In this document: positions 17,505 through 25,778 of the stretch, in pieces
How positions within the stretch are numbered: position 1 is the first letter of the stretch
Layout of the letters: each line of letters opens with the position of its first letter
Assembly: GCA_910576325.1 (NCBI GenBank)
Contig: CAJTIM010000004.1
Span: 175,393 to 239,392 of the forward strand
Length of the DNA stretch: 64,000 bases
Reading direction: 5' to 3'
Source of the DNA: Clostridia bacterium
Lineage (GTDB): Bacteria; Bacillota; Clostridia; Lachnospirales; Lachnospiraceae
Program-made: the position numbers and the translations under genes
Notes under the pieces: model-generated
What the model saw: the letters and a program-made list of their open reading frames with translations, nothing else
What the model was told of the DNA's origin: nothing
Databases searched by the model: none

Positions 17505-18140
17505 ATGAACAAAGCGGAAACAGTATGCAGAATGAAGGAAACCGGAATTATGGCGGTGGTCCGTGTGGAGACCATTGAGCGCGGGCTGGAGATTGCCCAG
17601 GGCTGTGTGGACGGCGGTGTGGATGTAATGGAAATCAGCTACACCAACGCCAATGCCGGCGATGTGATCAAGGCAATCAAAGAGAAATTCGGAGACCGCA
17701 TCTGCGTGGGAGCAGGCACGGTTCTGGATCCCACCACGGCCCGCCTGGCGATTATGAACGGAGCGGAGTTCTTTGTGGCGCCCAATTTTGACAAGGATGT
17801 ACAGATTATGGCGAACCTGTATCAGATTCCCTACGGCCCCGGCTGCTCCACCTATACGGAGATGCTGGAAGCGTTAAAGGCGGGAGCGTCCTATATTAAG
17901 GCATTCCCTATTTCCAATTACTATGGTCCTGATTTGGCGAAGGTATTCAAGGTTCCGTGTCCCCAGATTCCGATTCTGGCAAGCGGCGGCGTCAATGCGG
18001 GCAATGTGGCGGAATGGGTGAAGAACGGTGCGGACGTACTGGGCGTAGGCGGCCTTCTCACAAAGGGAAGTGCCGGGGATATTGCAAAAAATGCCAGAAT
18101 GCTTCGGGAAGCACTGACAGCGGCAAGAAAGGAAGCGTAA
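17505..18140 (+). CDS. KDPG/KHG-type aldolase, second copy
   Basis: 211-residue Eda-family class I aldolase. Active-site Glu in VMEISYTN and Schiff-base Lys in SYIKAFPISNYYG. AAGGAGG lies 9 nt before ATG 17505; an ATG at 17499 is too close to it. It is followed after 3 bp by a second 2-hydroxyacid dehydrogenase, mirroring the dehydrogenase-aldolase pair at the start of the operon. FPISNYYGPDL differs from the usual FPA motif, suggesting a different substrate. Confidence 0.85.
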   Translation: MNKAETVCRMKETGIMAVVRVETIERGLEIAQGCVDGGVDVMEISYTNANAGDVIKAIKEKFGDRICVGAGTVLDPTTARLAIMNGAEFFVAPNFDKDVQIMANLYQIPYGPGCSTYTEMLEALKAGASYIKAFPISNYYGPDLAKVFKVPCPQIPILASGGVNAGNVAEWVKNGADVLGVGGLLTKGSAGDIAKNARMLREALTAARKEA

Positions 18141-18143
18141 GCG

Positions 18144-19091
18144 ATGAAGAAGATTTTAGTAACCCCCAGAGGATATGCAAAATACGGAGCGGAAGCCGGA
18201 AAGCGCCTGGAGGCTCTTGGCTATACCATGGATATCAACGACACAGGTAAGCCGGTGCCCAGAGAGGTATTTGCAGAAAAGGCAAAGGAAGCGGTCGGAA
18301 TCATCGTAGGTGTGGATGAACTGGACGCGGAGCTTTTAAAGGAATGTAAGAACCTTAAGGCCGTAGTGAAATTCGGCGTGGGAGTAGACAATATTGATCT
18401 TCCCACCTGTGAGGAGATGGGAATTAAGGTGGGACGCTGCCTGGGCACCAATTCCAATGCCGTGGCAGAGCTGACCGTCGGCATGATGTTTGCATGTGCA
18501 AGGCATCTGGTAAGCACAGCTATGGAAGTGAAAAACGGCGGATGGAACAAGCCCACGGGCTTTGAGCTGACAGGAAAGAGCGTGGGCATCATCGGCTTCG
18601 GAAATATCGGAAAGAATGTGGCCAGAATGGCTCACGGCATTGGGATGAAGGTATATGCCTACGATGTATTCGATATTCCGGCGGATGTGCTGGCGCAGTA
18701 TGAGGCCGAGACGCGCAGCGTGGAGGAAATTCTCACCTCCTGCGATTTCATTACGGTTCATGTGCCGCTGACTGAGGATACGAGAGATATGATAAGCGAT
18801 GCGGAATTCAAAAAGATGAAGTCAACGGCAGTACTGATCAACGCGGCCCGGGGCGGAATCGTAAATGAATTCGCCCTTTACAATGCATTGAAGGAAAATG
18901 AGATCTATGCCTGCGCGTCGGATGTGTACACCAGTGAGCCCCCCGCCGCTTCCGGCGAACCGTGGGTAGAGGATTTGCTGAAGCTGGATAACTTTATTCT
19001 TACCTCCCATATTGGCTCCCGCTCTCAGGAATCGGAGATCAATACGGTGGAGACAGCCACAGACAATATGATTGCACTGTTGTCCGAGTAG
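18144..19091 (+). CDS. D-2-hydroxyacid dehydrogenase (phosphoglycerate dehydrogenase-like)
   Basis: 315 residues. VGVDNID near residue 75, Rossmann motif GIIGFGNIGKN, catalytic Arg in NAARGGIVNE, Glu in YTSEPPA and His in LTSHIGS. It interconverts a 2-oxo and a D-2-hydroxy acid with NAD(P). Second member of this family in the operon, 3 bp after the second aldolase. Lacks a C-terminal ACT domain, so it is not a full-length serine-pathway SerA. Substrate unknown. Confidence 0.87.
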   Translation: MKKILVTPRGYAKYGAEAGKRLEALGYTMDINDTGKPVPREVFAEKAKEAVGIIVGVDELDAELLKECKNLKAVVKFGVGVDNIDLPTCEEMGIKVGRCLGTNSNAVAELTVGMMFACARHLVSTAMEVKNGGWNKPTGFELTGKSVGIIGFGNIGKNVARMAHGIGMKVYAYDVFDIPADVLAQYEAETRSVEEILTSCDFITVHVPLTEDTRDMISDAEFKKMKSTAVLINAARGGIVNEFALYNALKENEIYACASDVYTSEPPAASGEPWVEDLLKLDNFILTSHIGSRSQESEINTVETATDNMIALLSE

Positions 19092-19111
19092 CATAATCAA
19101 CATTGCAGAGG

Positions 19112-19161
19112 GGCCGCTGTGGAATTAAGACCTTGCGCTTATTCTGCAGCGGCCTTCTTTT
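19112..19161 (+). terminator. Terminator or attenuator after the catabolic operon
   Basis: 14-bp stem starting GGCCGCTG and closing CAGCGGCC (two G-U pairs inside), then TTCTTTT. It ends 14 bp before the start of the next gene, so that gene is read only by read-through or has its own weak promoter. Confidence 0.8.
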
Positions 19162-19174
19162 CGGAGGGAATACC

Positions 19175-19795
19175 ATGTCGGGAAAAGGATATACCATTAC
19201 GATGGCCGTACTGACGGTGATTCTGCTCTCTCTGTATGTTTTGAGAGCGGTGCTGGGAAGCTATTACCGGAATTGGCTGGCAGCCTGTGTGCAGGGCTGT
19301 GATCCGGAAGCCTATGAAGCCATTGCACAAAAAAAGCTGGCAGGACTTCTGGTCCCGCCTTTTAACCTTCACTATATGAGGCTGAATTTGAATATGATGC
19401 TGGAAAAGGAGAAGGAGACAGATCAGGAGTTTGACTTTCTTCTGGCTATGAGCACGGGGAAGGCCATGCGCAGGGAGGTGGTGCGCAAGGCGTATTACTA
19501 TTATGTCAAGCGCAGGGACGGGAAACGCTGCAGACTGCTGCTGGACGAGCTTTTAACCTTTGCGCAGGGGGAGGAAGCGAAGGAGTGCGAGCTGCTCTAT
19601 GATATCTATATTTTGAAGAAAAGCAGCCATATCCGGGAGCTTATGGAAGGGATTGAGGAACTGCCGCCGGCACAGAGGGCTGTGAACGAATATCTGATTT
19701 CCCTTCAATATGAGAATCAGAGCAAAACGGATTTGGCACGGGAATACGAGGAGCTGTCCAGGCATCATATCAAAGAGGTCGTGGAGCGAGAATGA
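19175..19795 (+). CDS. Unknown protein with one N-terminal membrane helix
   Basis: 206 residues, not recognised. A single hydrophobic segment (about 9-30) is followed by a soluble, helical, charged region with YYYYVKRRDGKRC near residue 108. GGAGGG before ATG 19175 favours this start over the frame extension to 19103, which runs through the terminator. Probably a membrane-anchored cytoplasmic protein. Its 3' end overlaps the convergent DeoR gene by 26 bp. Confidence 0.65.
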   Translation: MSGKGYTITMAVLTVILLSLYVLRAVLGSYYRNWLAACVQGCDPEAYEAIAQKKLAGLLVPPFNLHYMRLNLNMMLEKEKETDQEFDFLLAMSTGKAMRREVVRKAYYYYVKRRDGKRCRLLLDELLTFAQGEEAKECELLYDIYILKKSSHIRELMEGIEELPPAQRAVNEYLISLQYENQSKTDLAREYEELSRHHIKEVVERE

Positions 19796-20579
19796 TTTTT
19801 GTGTGTATGCCGATGGCTTCCATAGAAGCCGCATCCATGCCCGGATCGGTGACCAGATAATCAATCTCGGACCAGTCCGCAAACTGGAGAGGCGAGGAAT
19901 AACCTGCCTTGCTGCTGTCCGCGAGCACAATACTGGTGAGCGTATTTTTGAGGGCGGTTTTCTTAATATGGCTGTAGTCAAAGGCCAGACCCGTAGGCCC
20001 GCTGTTGGCTTTGAAGCCGGAGCTGCCGAACACGGCCACATCTGTACGCAGCTGTTGTAAAAATTCCACCGTGGGAGCGCCGCTTGCCGACATAATGTCA
20101 GTGTCAATAACACCGCCGCAGATAATGAGCTTGTTGGAGCTTCCGCAGAGTGTGTTGATGATTTGCAGGGAGGTGCTGATGATAGTGTATCCGGACAGGG
20201 CACGCAGCATCCGGGCAAAATACAAGGTAGTACTTCCGGTGTCAATAAAAATGGTGGCATGCTCGGGAATCAGCTCCAGAGCCTTTCGGCAGATCTGCAT
20301 TTTGGCATCCGGCATCCGGTTCATGCGTTCGTGAACGGCAGGAAAGCTGTCGTCTTGGGTATCAGTTGATACGGAAGAGGAAGGATTGCTGCGGATTACA
20401 CCTCCGAACCATTTTTGCACAAGGCCCTGGCCGGTCAGTTCCAGAAGATCCAGACGGATGGTCTCCCGGGAGACCTGAAAATGTTCGGCCAGGTCGGCGG
20501 TTTTTGCAGCACTGCCGTCAGAAAGCAGTTCCAGAATCTGCTGCTGACGCTGGGTGGAAGTAAGTTTTTTCATCATCAT
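19770..20579 (-). CDS. DeoR-family transcriptional regulator, second
   Basis: About 269 residues. Winged helix with DLAEHFQVSRETIRLDLLEL and effector domain with DTGSTT and ADSSKAG, as in sugar-phosphate-sensing repressors. Three ATGs in a row (20579, 20576, 20573) follow a weak GAAAAGAG site, so the exact start is uncertain by two codons; the frame upstream to 20708 is excluded by the operator region. It is divergent from the SDR/MtlD-like operon, whose promoter carries repeated ATACAAAT sites, and probably represses it. Confidence 0.87.
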   Translation of the reverse strand: MMMKKLTSTQRQQQILELLSDGSAAKTADLAEHFQVSRETIRLDLLELTGQGLVQKWFGGVIRSNPSSSVSTDTQDDSFPAVHERMNRMPDAKMQICRKALELIPEHATIFIDTGSTTLYFARMLRALSGYTIISTSLQIINTLCGSSNKLIICGGVIDTDIMSASGAPTVEFLQQLRTDVAVFGSSGFKANSGPTGLAFDYSHIKKTALKNTLTSIVLADSSKAGYSSPLQFADWSEIDYLVTDPGMDAASMEAIGIHTKIILAPRPL

Positions 20580-20674
20580 CACTCTTTTCTCTTTGCTATT
20601 TACTAGCTTATTAGAATTTGGATGAAATGTCAATGCTGTTTCTTTGATACGCCAGAGAAAAAATGCAAACTCAC

Positions 20675-20764
20675 AAATATAATTTGTAAAAATACAAATA
20701 TAAAACAAGTAAAAACCAAAATTAATGTGGAAATATACAAATTAGTGCTTGCAAAAATACAAAT
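20675..20764. promoter_or_regulatory. ATACAAAT repeats, probable DeoR operators
   Basis: ATACAAAT occurs at 20694, 20735 and 20757 (spacings 41 and 22 bp, close to four and two helical turns), plus a palindrome ACAAAT-ATA-ATTTGT at 20675-20689. The second copy lies just upstream of the -35 box and the third inside the spacer of the operon promoter, which fits repression by the divergent DeoR protein. Confidence 0.6.
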
Positions 20765-20777
20765 CGAGTACTATAAT
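20749..20777 (+). promoter_or_regulatory. Promoter of the SDR/MtlD-like operon
   Basis: TTGCAA (20749-20754) and TATAAT (20772-20777) with a 17-bp spacer. The expected start site near 20784 excludes any start codon upstream of it for the SDR gene. Confidence 0.8.
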
Positions 20778-20825
20778 AAGCTATGGAAGCAAAGAAACGC
20801 GAGAGGAAGGAAAGGAGAGGCGGCA

Positions 20826-21635
20826 TTGGGAGACAAGTGGATTGATTTGTCGGGCAAAACGGTAATTGTAACAGGAGGTTCCATGGGCATCGGTGAGGCC
20901 ATTACAGCGGATTTAAGAGGCTGCGGCGCACGGGTGGCTATTTTTGATATGGCACCTCCGAAGTATGAGATTAAGGATACGGATACCATGTTTATAAAGT
21001 TGGATATCCGGAACAAAGGGGATGTGGAGGATGCGGTCAGGCAGGTACGGGAGCGTTTTGGGCGTATTGACGCACTGGTGAACAATGCCGGCGTAACCCG
21101 TCCCAGAATTCTGGTGGATTATTACGGAGAGGAGCCCCAGTATGAGCTGAGCGAGGAGGATTTTGATTTTCTGGTAAGTATCAATGAGAAGGGGACCTTT
21201 CTGGTATCTCAGGCGGTAACCCGTGTGATGCTGGAGCAGCAGTCAGGCGTAATCATTAACATGTCCTCGGAGGCCGGGCTGAGAGGGTCCGTGGGGCATA
21301 GCTGCTATGCGGCCACCAAGGCGGCGATTCACAGCTTTACGCAGTCCTGGGGAAAGGAGCTGGGCAAGTTCGGCATCCGCGTACTGGGCATAGCTCCCGG
21401 TATTCTGGATCGGACGCCCTCCAACAACGATGAAAAATACCGTGCCCAGGCATATGGAAGAGGCTGGGGCACCGATGTAAAGCCGGAGAGGTTTTTTGCC
21501 AATTATAAGACATCCATTCCCCTGGGGCGGCCGGGGCATCTGTCTGAGGTGGCGGATGTGGTCTGCTATCTGATTTCAGATCACGCATCATACCTTTCCG
21601 GAATCACCATTCCGGTAGGCGGCGGAAAAGACTGA
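20826..21635 (+). CDS. SDR oxidoreductase, sorbitol-6-phosphate dehydrogenase-like
   Basis: 269-residue short-chain dehydrogenase. NAD(P) motif TGGSMGIGE, NNAG, catalytic Ser in NMSSEAG and YxxxK in YAATK are intact. The sequence most resembles the D-sorbitol-6-phosphate 2-dehydrogenases of L-sorbose operons (SorD/SorF type), interconverting sorbitol-6-phosphate and fructose-6-phosphate. The start is a rare TTG at 20826 after GGAGAGG; no in-frame ATG lies between the promoter and the nucleotide-binding motif. Followed by two mannitol-1-phosphate-dehydrogenase-like genes. Confidence 0.82.
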   Translation: MGDKWIDLSGKTVIVTGGSMGIGEAITADLRGCGARVAIFDMAPPKYEIKDTDTMFIKLDIRNKGDVEDAVRQVRERFGRIDALVNNAGVTRPRILVDYYGEEPQYELSEEDFDFLVSINEKGTFLVSQAVTRVMLEQQSGVIINMSSEAGLRGSVGHSCYAATKAAIHSFTQSWGKELGKFGIRVLGIAPGILDRTPSNNDEKYRAQAYGRGWGTDVKPERFFANYKTSIPLGRPGHLSEVADVVCYLISDHASYLSGITIPVGGGKD

Positions 21636-21672
21636 GAGAAGCTTAAATGATTTTTTAAGGAGGTAATGTAAT

Positions 21673-22854
21673 ATGAAAGCTGTGGTTTTGGGAGCAGGAA
21701 GAATCGGAAGAGGCTTTGTAACGGAGCTTCTTACACTGAATCAGGTGGAAATCACCTTTTTTGATGCCATGCCGGCGATGGTAGAGGAGCTGAATGTGCG
21801 GAAGGAATATACCATTCATGTTCTGGGAGCGCCAGAGAAGGATCTTTTGAAGAAGGATGTAAAGGCATATGAGATCAAGGATACGGATCAGCTGGCAGCA
21901 TGCTGGGCGGAGGCGGATCTCATCTTTACGGCCTGCGGCGGAAAGAATATGCCGGCGGTAGGAGCGACACTGGCAGAAGCGTTCGGAAAGCTGATGGCGG
22001 CAGGAAAGGTACATACCAGCAATGTGGTGACCTGTGAGAACTGGATTGATCCGGCGGCAGATTTGAAAAAAGGAATTTTTGATCATCTGACAGAAGAGCA
22101 GAAGAAGGTATTTGAGGAATATGTAGGTGTCAGTGAGTCGGTGATTCTCTGCACAGGGACAGGGGCTCCGGATCCGGACAAGGTAACGAATCCTATGGAT
22201 ACCTGGGTACAGGATTTGCGTTACCTTCCCATCGACCGGGATCGGATTAAGGGAGAACTGCCGAAGCTTGAGTACATTGACTTTGTACCGGCCTTTGGCG
22301 ATCTGCTGAAGCAGAAGATTTATACCAACAATACCAGTGTGGCGACCGTAGCCTATTTGGGAAAGCTGAAAGGGCTGACCTATGTGGCGGAGAGTGCCAA
22401 CGACCCGGAGATTGAGCCGATTCTGGACGGCGTATACCGCGAGATCAATGAAGCATTGGTTAAGGGAATGGGCATCAACGAGGAAAGCCAGCTGGAATTC
22501 TCCAAGCGCGCCAAGGCGAAGTACACGGATCCGGCCATTGTTGATGTTGTGACCCGGATTGCGCGGGATCCCATTCGGAAGCTGGGACCGGAGGATCGGT
22601 TTATCGGACCTATCAGGATTGCTCTGGGAATCGGTCTGGAACCAAAATCAATTGCCATGGGCTGCGCTGCGGCGCTGTACTATGAGAATCCGGAGGACGA
22701 GGCGGCCAGGGAGCTTGTGAAGCTCCGCAGGGAAAAAGGCGTTGACTACATTCTGGAGCATATTTCCAAGCTGGATTTGAACGGTCCCGAGGTTAAGTGC
22801 ATCAGGGAAGCCGTAGAGGAATTGAGAAAGAAAGGATGGATCAAAGAGGCATGA
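21673..22854 (+). CDS. Mannitol-1-phosphate 5-dehydrogenase-like protein, copy 1
   Basis: 393 residues, polyol-specific long-chain dehydrogenase family. N-terminal nucleotide-binding GAGRIGRGF and a central TCENW motif are typical. The catalytic Lys and Asn of the family signature K-x4-N-x2-H are seen in KIYTNNTSV, but the His is replaced by Val. It probably oxidises a sugar-alcohol phosphate, though substrate or mechanism may differ from MtlD. AAGGAGG precedes the start. Overlaps the next paralogue by 4 bp. Confidence 0.8.
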   Translation: MKAVVLGAGRIGRGFVTELLTLNQVEITFFDAMPAMVEELNVRKEYTIHVLGAPEKDLLKKDVKAYEIKDTDQLAACWAEADLIFTACGGKNMPAVGATLAEAFGKLMAAGKVHTSNVVTCENWIDPAADLKKGIFDHLTEEQKKVFEEYVGVSESVILCTGTGAPDPDKVTNPMDTWVQDLRYLPIDRDRIKGELPKLEYIDFVPAFGDLLKQKIYTNNTSVATVAYLGKLKGLTYVAESANDPEIEPILDGVYREINEALVKGMGINEESQLEFSKRAKAKYTDPAIVDVVTRIARDPIRKLGPEDRFIGPIRIALGIGLEPKSIAMGCAAALYYENPEDEAARELVKLRREKGVDYILEHISKLDLNGPEVKCIREAVEELRKKGWIKEA

Positions 22855-23984
22855 GCAAGAAGGCGGTTGTGATTGGAGCCGGTCAGTCCGGCAGAGGCTA
22901 TACGGCCCGCTATCTGTATGAAAAGGGGTATGAGATTACATTTATAGATGAGAAAAAGGAGCTTGTGGAGCTGCTGAAGGAGGATCGCGCTTTCTCCATC
23001 CATTTTTATCATATGGATCGGACGCCGGTATATGTCAGGGACTTCTGTGCATATGCGTCCTATTCGGAGGAGGCGAAGAACGCCATTGGAGACGCGGACT
23101 ATGTATTCACCGCAGTCGGCGAGCAGAATCTGGGTGATGTGGCAAAGCAACTAAAGGAAGGAATGGAAGGAAAGCGGAAGCGTACCGTTGTAATTACCTG
23201 CGAGAACGGCGTCAACCCGGGGCGCGTGATGCGGGAGCATATGGAGAGAGAAGGGATTCAGGCGGATTACGTCGTATCCCAGACGGCAATCTTCTGTTCT
23301 ACCGTTATTGTCAGAGGAACGCGGCTTGACATATTGTCTCAAAATGAAACATATTTCCCCTATGACTGCGATGAGTTTACGGATCCCTTTGATTTTGAGG
23401 GCGCGGTCCCCGTTCATAATTTTGAGAAGTTCTTTAAGAGAAAGATCTATACTTACAACTGCCTGGCCGGCCTGATTTCCTACTGCGGCTATATTAAGGG
23501 CTTTGAGGTATATGGGGAGGCGGCGGTGGATCCGGATATTTCCGGGCTGATGGATCGCCTTTTGGAAGAACTGAATCCCTGTCTGGAGGCTTATTTTGAA
23601 ATCACCGGAGAGGAGCAGGCGGCATTTGCCAAGAAGGCTCTGGACAAATTTAAAGATCAATATATTCTGGACTACAACATTAAGAACGGCCGTGCGCCCC
23701 GGCGCAAGCTGGGTCCCACGGAACGCATTATGACTCCCATGAGGATTCTGATAGGGCATGGAAAGGATCCCAGCATTATGCAGTTTGTAGCGGCGGCAGC
23801 TCTTACCTATTGGCAGGAGCTTCAGGGAAAGAATAACGAACCGCTCCTTGAGAAGTCACCCATAGAAACCTTCTGTGAGATCAATGATCTTTCCGCAGAT
23901 GATCCCATTGCGGTAAAAGTGGAGAGCTATTTCCAGGCAATTCAGCAAAACCGCAGCAACATTCATATCATGTCTCTTTTATAA
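22851..23984 (+). CDS. Mannitol-1-phosphate 5-dehydrogenase-like protein, copy 2
   Basis: 377-residue paralogue of the preceding gene with GAGQSGRGYTARYL at the N-terminus and TCENGVNPG in the centre. The signature reads KIYTYNCLA, again with Lys and Asn kept and the His lost (Ala). ATGA overlap with the upstream stop and AGAGG before ATG 22851 set the start and indicate coupling. The two proteins may form a heteromer or handle two polyol phosphates; that is inference. Confidence 0.78.
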   Translation: MSKKAVVIGAGQSGRGYTARYLYEKGYEITFIDEKKELVELLKEDRAFSIHFYHMDRTPVYVRDFCAYASYSEEAKNAIGDADYVFTAVGEQNLGDVAKQLKEGMEGKRKRTVVITCENGVNPGRVMREHMEREGIQADYVVSQTAIFCSTVIVRGTRLDILSQNETYFPYDCDEFTDPFDFEGAVPVHNFEKFFKRKIYTYNCLAGLISYCGYIKGFEVYGEAAVDPDISGLMDRLLEELNPCLEAYFEITGEEQAAFAKKALDKFKDQYILDYNIKNGRAPRRKLGPTERIMTPMRILIGHGKDPSIMQFVAAAALTYWQELQGKNNEPLLEKSPIETFCEINDLSADDPIAVKVESYFQAIQQNRSNIHIMSLL

Positions 23985-24002
23985 AAGGTAAGAAAAGGCA
24001 GA

Positions 24003-24030
24003 GAGGCTTCCCGGTTCTCCGGGAAGCCTC
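24003..24030. terminator. Shared hairpin between convergent operons
   Basis: Perfect 12-bp stem GAGGCTTCCCGG / CCGGGAAGCCTC with a TTCT loop. On the minus strand it is followed by TCTGCCTTTTC; on the plus strand the T run is absent. It probably ends the minus-strand PTS operon and may also stop the plus-strand one. Confidence 0.75.
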
Positions 24031-24071
24031 CTGTACCGTATAAGGTGATATATGATTATAAGCGCCGTTTC

Positions 24072-25094
24072 TCAGGCTTCTTTGGCAATCTCGGCCAGAA
24101 CCTTTCCCTTTTTAAAGAGCTCTCTGGTGACCAGCTCCTCCGCCATTTCTTCCAGGGTCAGCACCCCGCTGATCAATGGCTTTAGTTCTATTCCCCCGGA
24201 AGCCAGGAGGGCAACGGCCCGTTCCGTGCAGTCAGGGTTGATGTAAGAGGTTTTCACAACCAGCTCCTTTTGAAATGCATCATACTGACGGAAGGCGAAG
24301 GAGGAATCTGGTGCGCCGAGTCCGAAAAGAACTACGACTGCGCCGCGTCCGGCGATCTCCAGCGCGGACTCCATAGTAGCGGACAGCCCCACACATTCAA
24401 TCACGCGATCCACATTGGGAATACCGGCAGCCCGTATTTCTTCGGATACATCCGTACGCGCGGGATTGAGAAACAGGGTGGCGCCGAGAGACGCAGCCAG
24501 CTCCTTCTTGCTCTCCTGAGTTTCAATTACGATGATATTGGAAGCCCCGGCCAGCTTACAGAGCTGTACAAAGATAGCGCCGATGGAGCCAAAGCCGATG
24601 ACGGCCACAGTCTGCCCCATCTTTAAGTCAAGGAGATCCATCCCGTGAATACAGCAGGAGAGAGGCTCCGCCAGGGCGGCATATTTCAGGGGCAGATGGT
24701 CCGGAAGCTTGTGTACGTTTTCCTGAGGCGGGCAGATATATTCGGCAAAGCCCTTGACTACGCCTCTGCCGTGGAGACAGAGGTGGTTTTGTCCGTTTTT
24801 GCAGAAATAACAGCTCTTACAGTACCAGTTGGGATTGGCGGTAACCCGATCGCCCGGCTGAAAATCCCGTACATTTTCACCTACCTCCGTGACGATCCCG
24901 GAAGCTTCGTGTCCCAGAGGAACGGGATAGGTGACCGGATGGGAACCGCTCTGCCCCTCATATTTGTGCAGATCTGTTCCGCACAGTCCGCAGTAGGAGA
25001 CGGCGATCTTTACGGAGTCCGGACCCAAAGGCGGCTCGGGAAAATCCGTGGTGACACGCACATCTTTCTTTCCATATAATACCAGTGCTTTCAT
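24072..25094 (-). CDS. Zinc-dependent alcohol/sorbitol dehydrogenase family
   Basis: 340-residue MDR enzyme. Catalytic zinc YCGLCGTD and GHEASG, complete structural-zinc loop CKSCYFCKNGQNHLC, and nucleotide-binding GFGSIGAIF are present. It would oxidise a polyol or polyol phosphate to the ketose form. Last gene of the minus-strand PTS operon, 15 bp after the unknown 198-residue gene. AAAGGAG precedes the start. Confidence 0.87.
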   Translation of the reverse strand: MKALVLYGKKDVRVTTDFPEPPLGPDSVKIAVSYCGLCGTDLHKYEGQSGSHPVTYPVPLGHEASGIVTEVGENVRDFQPGDRVTANPNWYCKSCYFCKNGQNHLCLHGRGVVKGFAEYICPPQENVHKLPDHLPLKYAALAEPLSCCIHGMDLLDLKMGQTVAVIGFGSIGAIFVQLCKLAGASNIIVIETQESKKELAASLGATLFLNPARTDVSEEIRAAGIPNVDRVIECVGLSATMESALEIAGRGAVVVLFGLGAPDSSFAFRQYDAFQKELVVKTSYINPDCTERAVALLASGGIELKPLISGVLTLEEMAEELVTRELFKKGKVLAEIAKEA

Positions 25095-25109
25095 GAGAAT
25101 CCTTCTCCT

Positions 25110-25706
25110 TTATTTCTGAACCGTAAAGGTAGGCTTGCTGAACAGCCCTACCGTGTCTTGAACGGTATTGGCAATCAGCGTTGTAAAGGTGTCCGCGGCC
25201 ATACTGAGCAGGATGCCAAGCTCCTTCAGGGCGAAGGTGAGTTCCTGCTCGTTTCGGGAGCTGACCTGGGAGATCAGATATCGTGTCAGACCGATGATAT
25301 CCTTTTGGCGGACAGCGGCATCCTTATGGTAGATATTGCCGCAGATCTGTTCGAAAACCATCAGCTTGCCATGGAAGAAGTTGAGACAGCCGTCCAGAGC
25401 TTCGGCCTCCGCGTCCGATAAAATCTTTTGGTAGGTGCTTTTGGCGGCGCCGTCCTGAATTTCCCTGAGATATTTTTCGGAGGTCATCTTAGGCTTTTGC
25501 TTAAAGGACAGGGCGGCTATAACCAGAAGCACGGTACTGTATTCCACGGAAAAGCGGGCTTCCTCCTTGGGCGTCATGGACAGCTCCCGAAACAGAGCTT
25601 CGTCGCTGACGGCTCTCTGGTAATGCTCAAGAACCAGTCCGCTTATGGTTTCGATATATTCCTTCATAGACAGCTGGAGCGTTGCGTGAAGTCCGGCTTT
25701 TTTCAT
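25110..25706 (-). CDS. Unknown soluble helical protein in PTS operon
   Basis: 198 residues, not recognised. Predicted mostly helical by eye, no signal peptide or membrane segment, one CGNIYH stretch near residue 123. AAGGAGG precedes ATG 25706. It lies between two zinc dehydrogenases, co-transcribed with them. It could be a regulator, a small-molecule sensor or an enzyme subunit; nothing in the sequence decides. Confidence 0.65.
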   Translation of the reverse strand: MKKAGLHATLQLSMKEYIETISGLVLEHYQRAVSDEALFRELSMTPKEEARFSVEYSTVLLVIAALSFKQKPKMTSEKYLREIQDGAAKSTYQKILSDAEAEALDGCLNFFHGKLMVFEQICGNIYHKDAAVRQKDIIGLTRYLISQVSSRNEQELTFALKELGILLSMAADTFTTLIANTVQDTVGLFSKPTFTVQK

Positions 25707-25778
25707 GGTGCTCCTCCTTGCTTCATGTTGAAAAGAGGCCGTCTGCCCGTGTTATCCGGACAAACGGCCCTGATTTTA

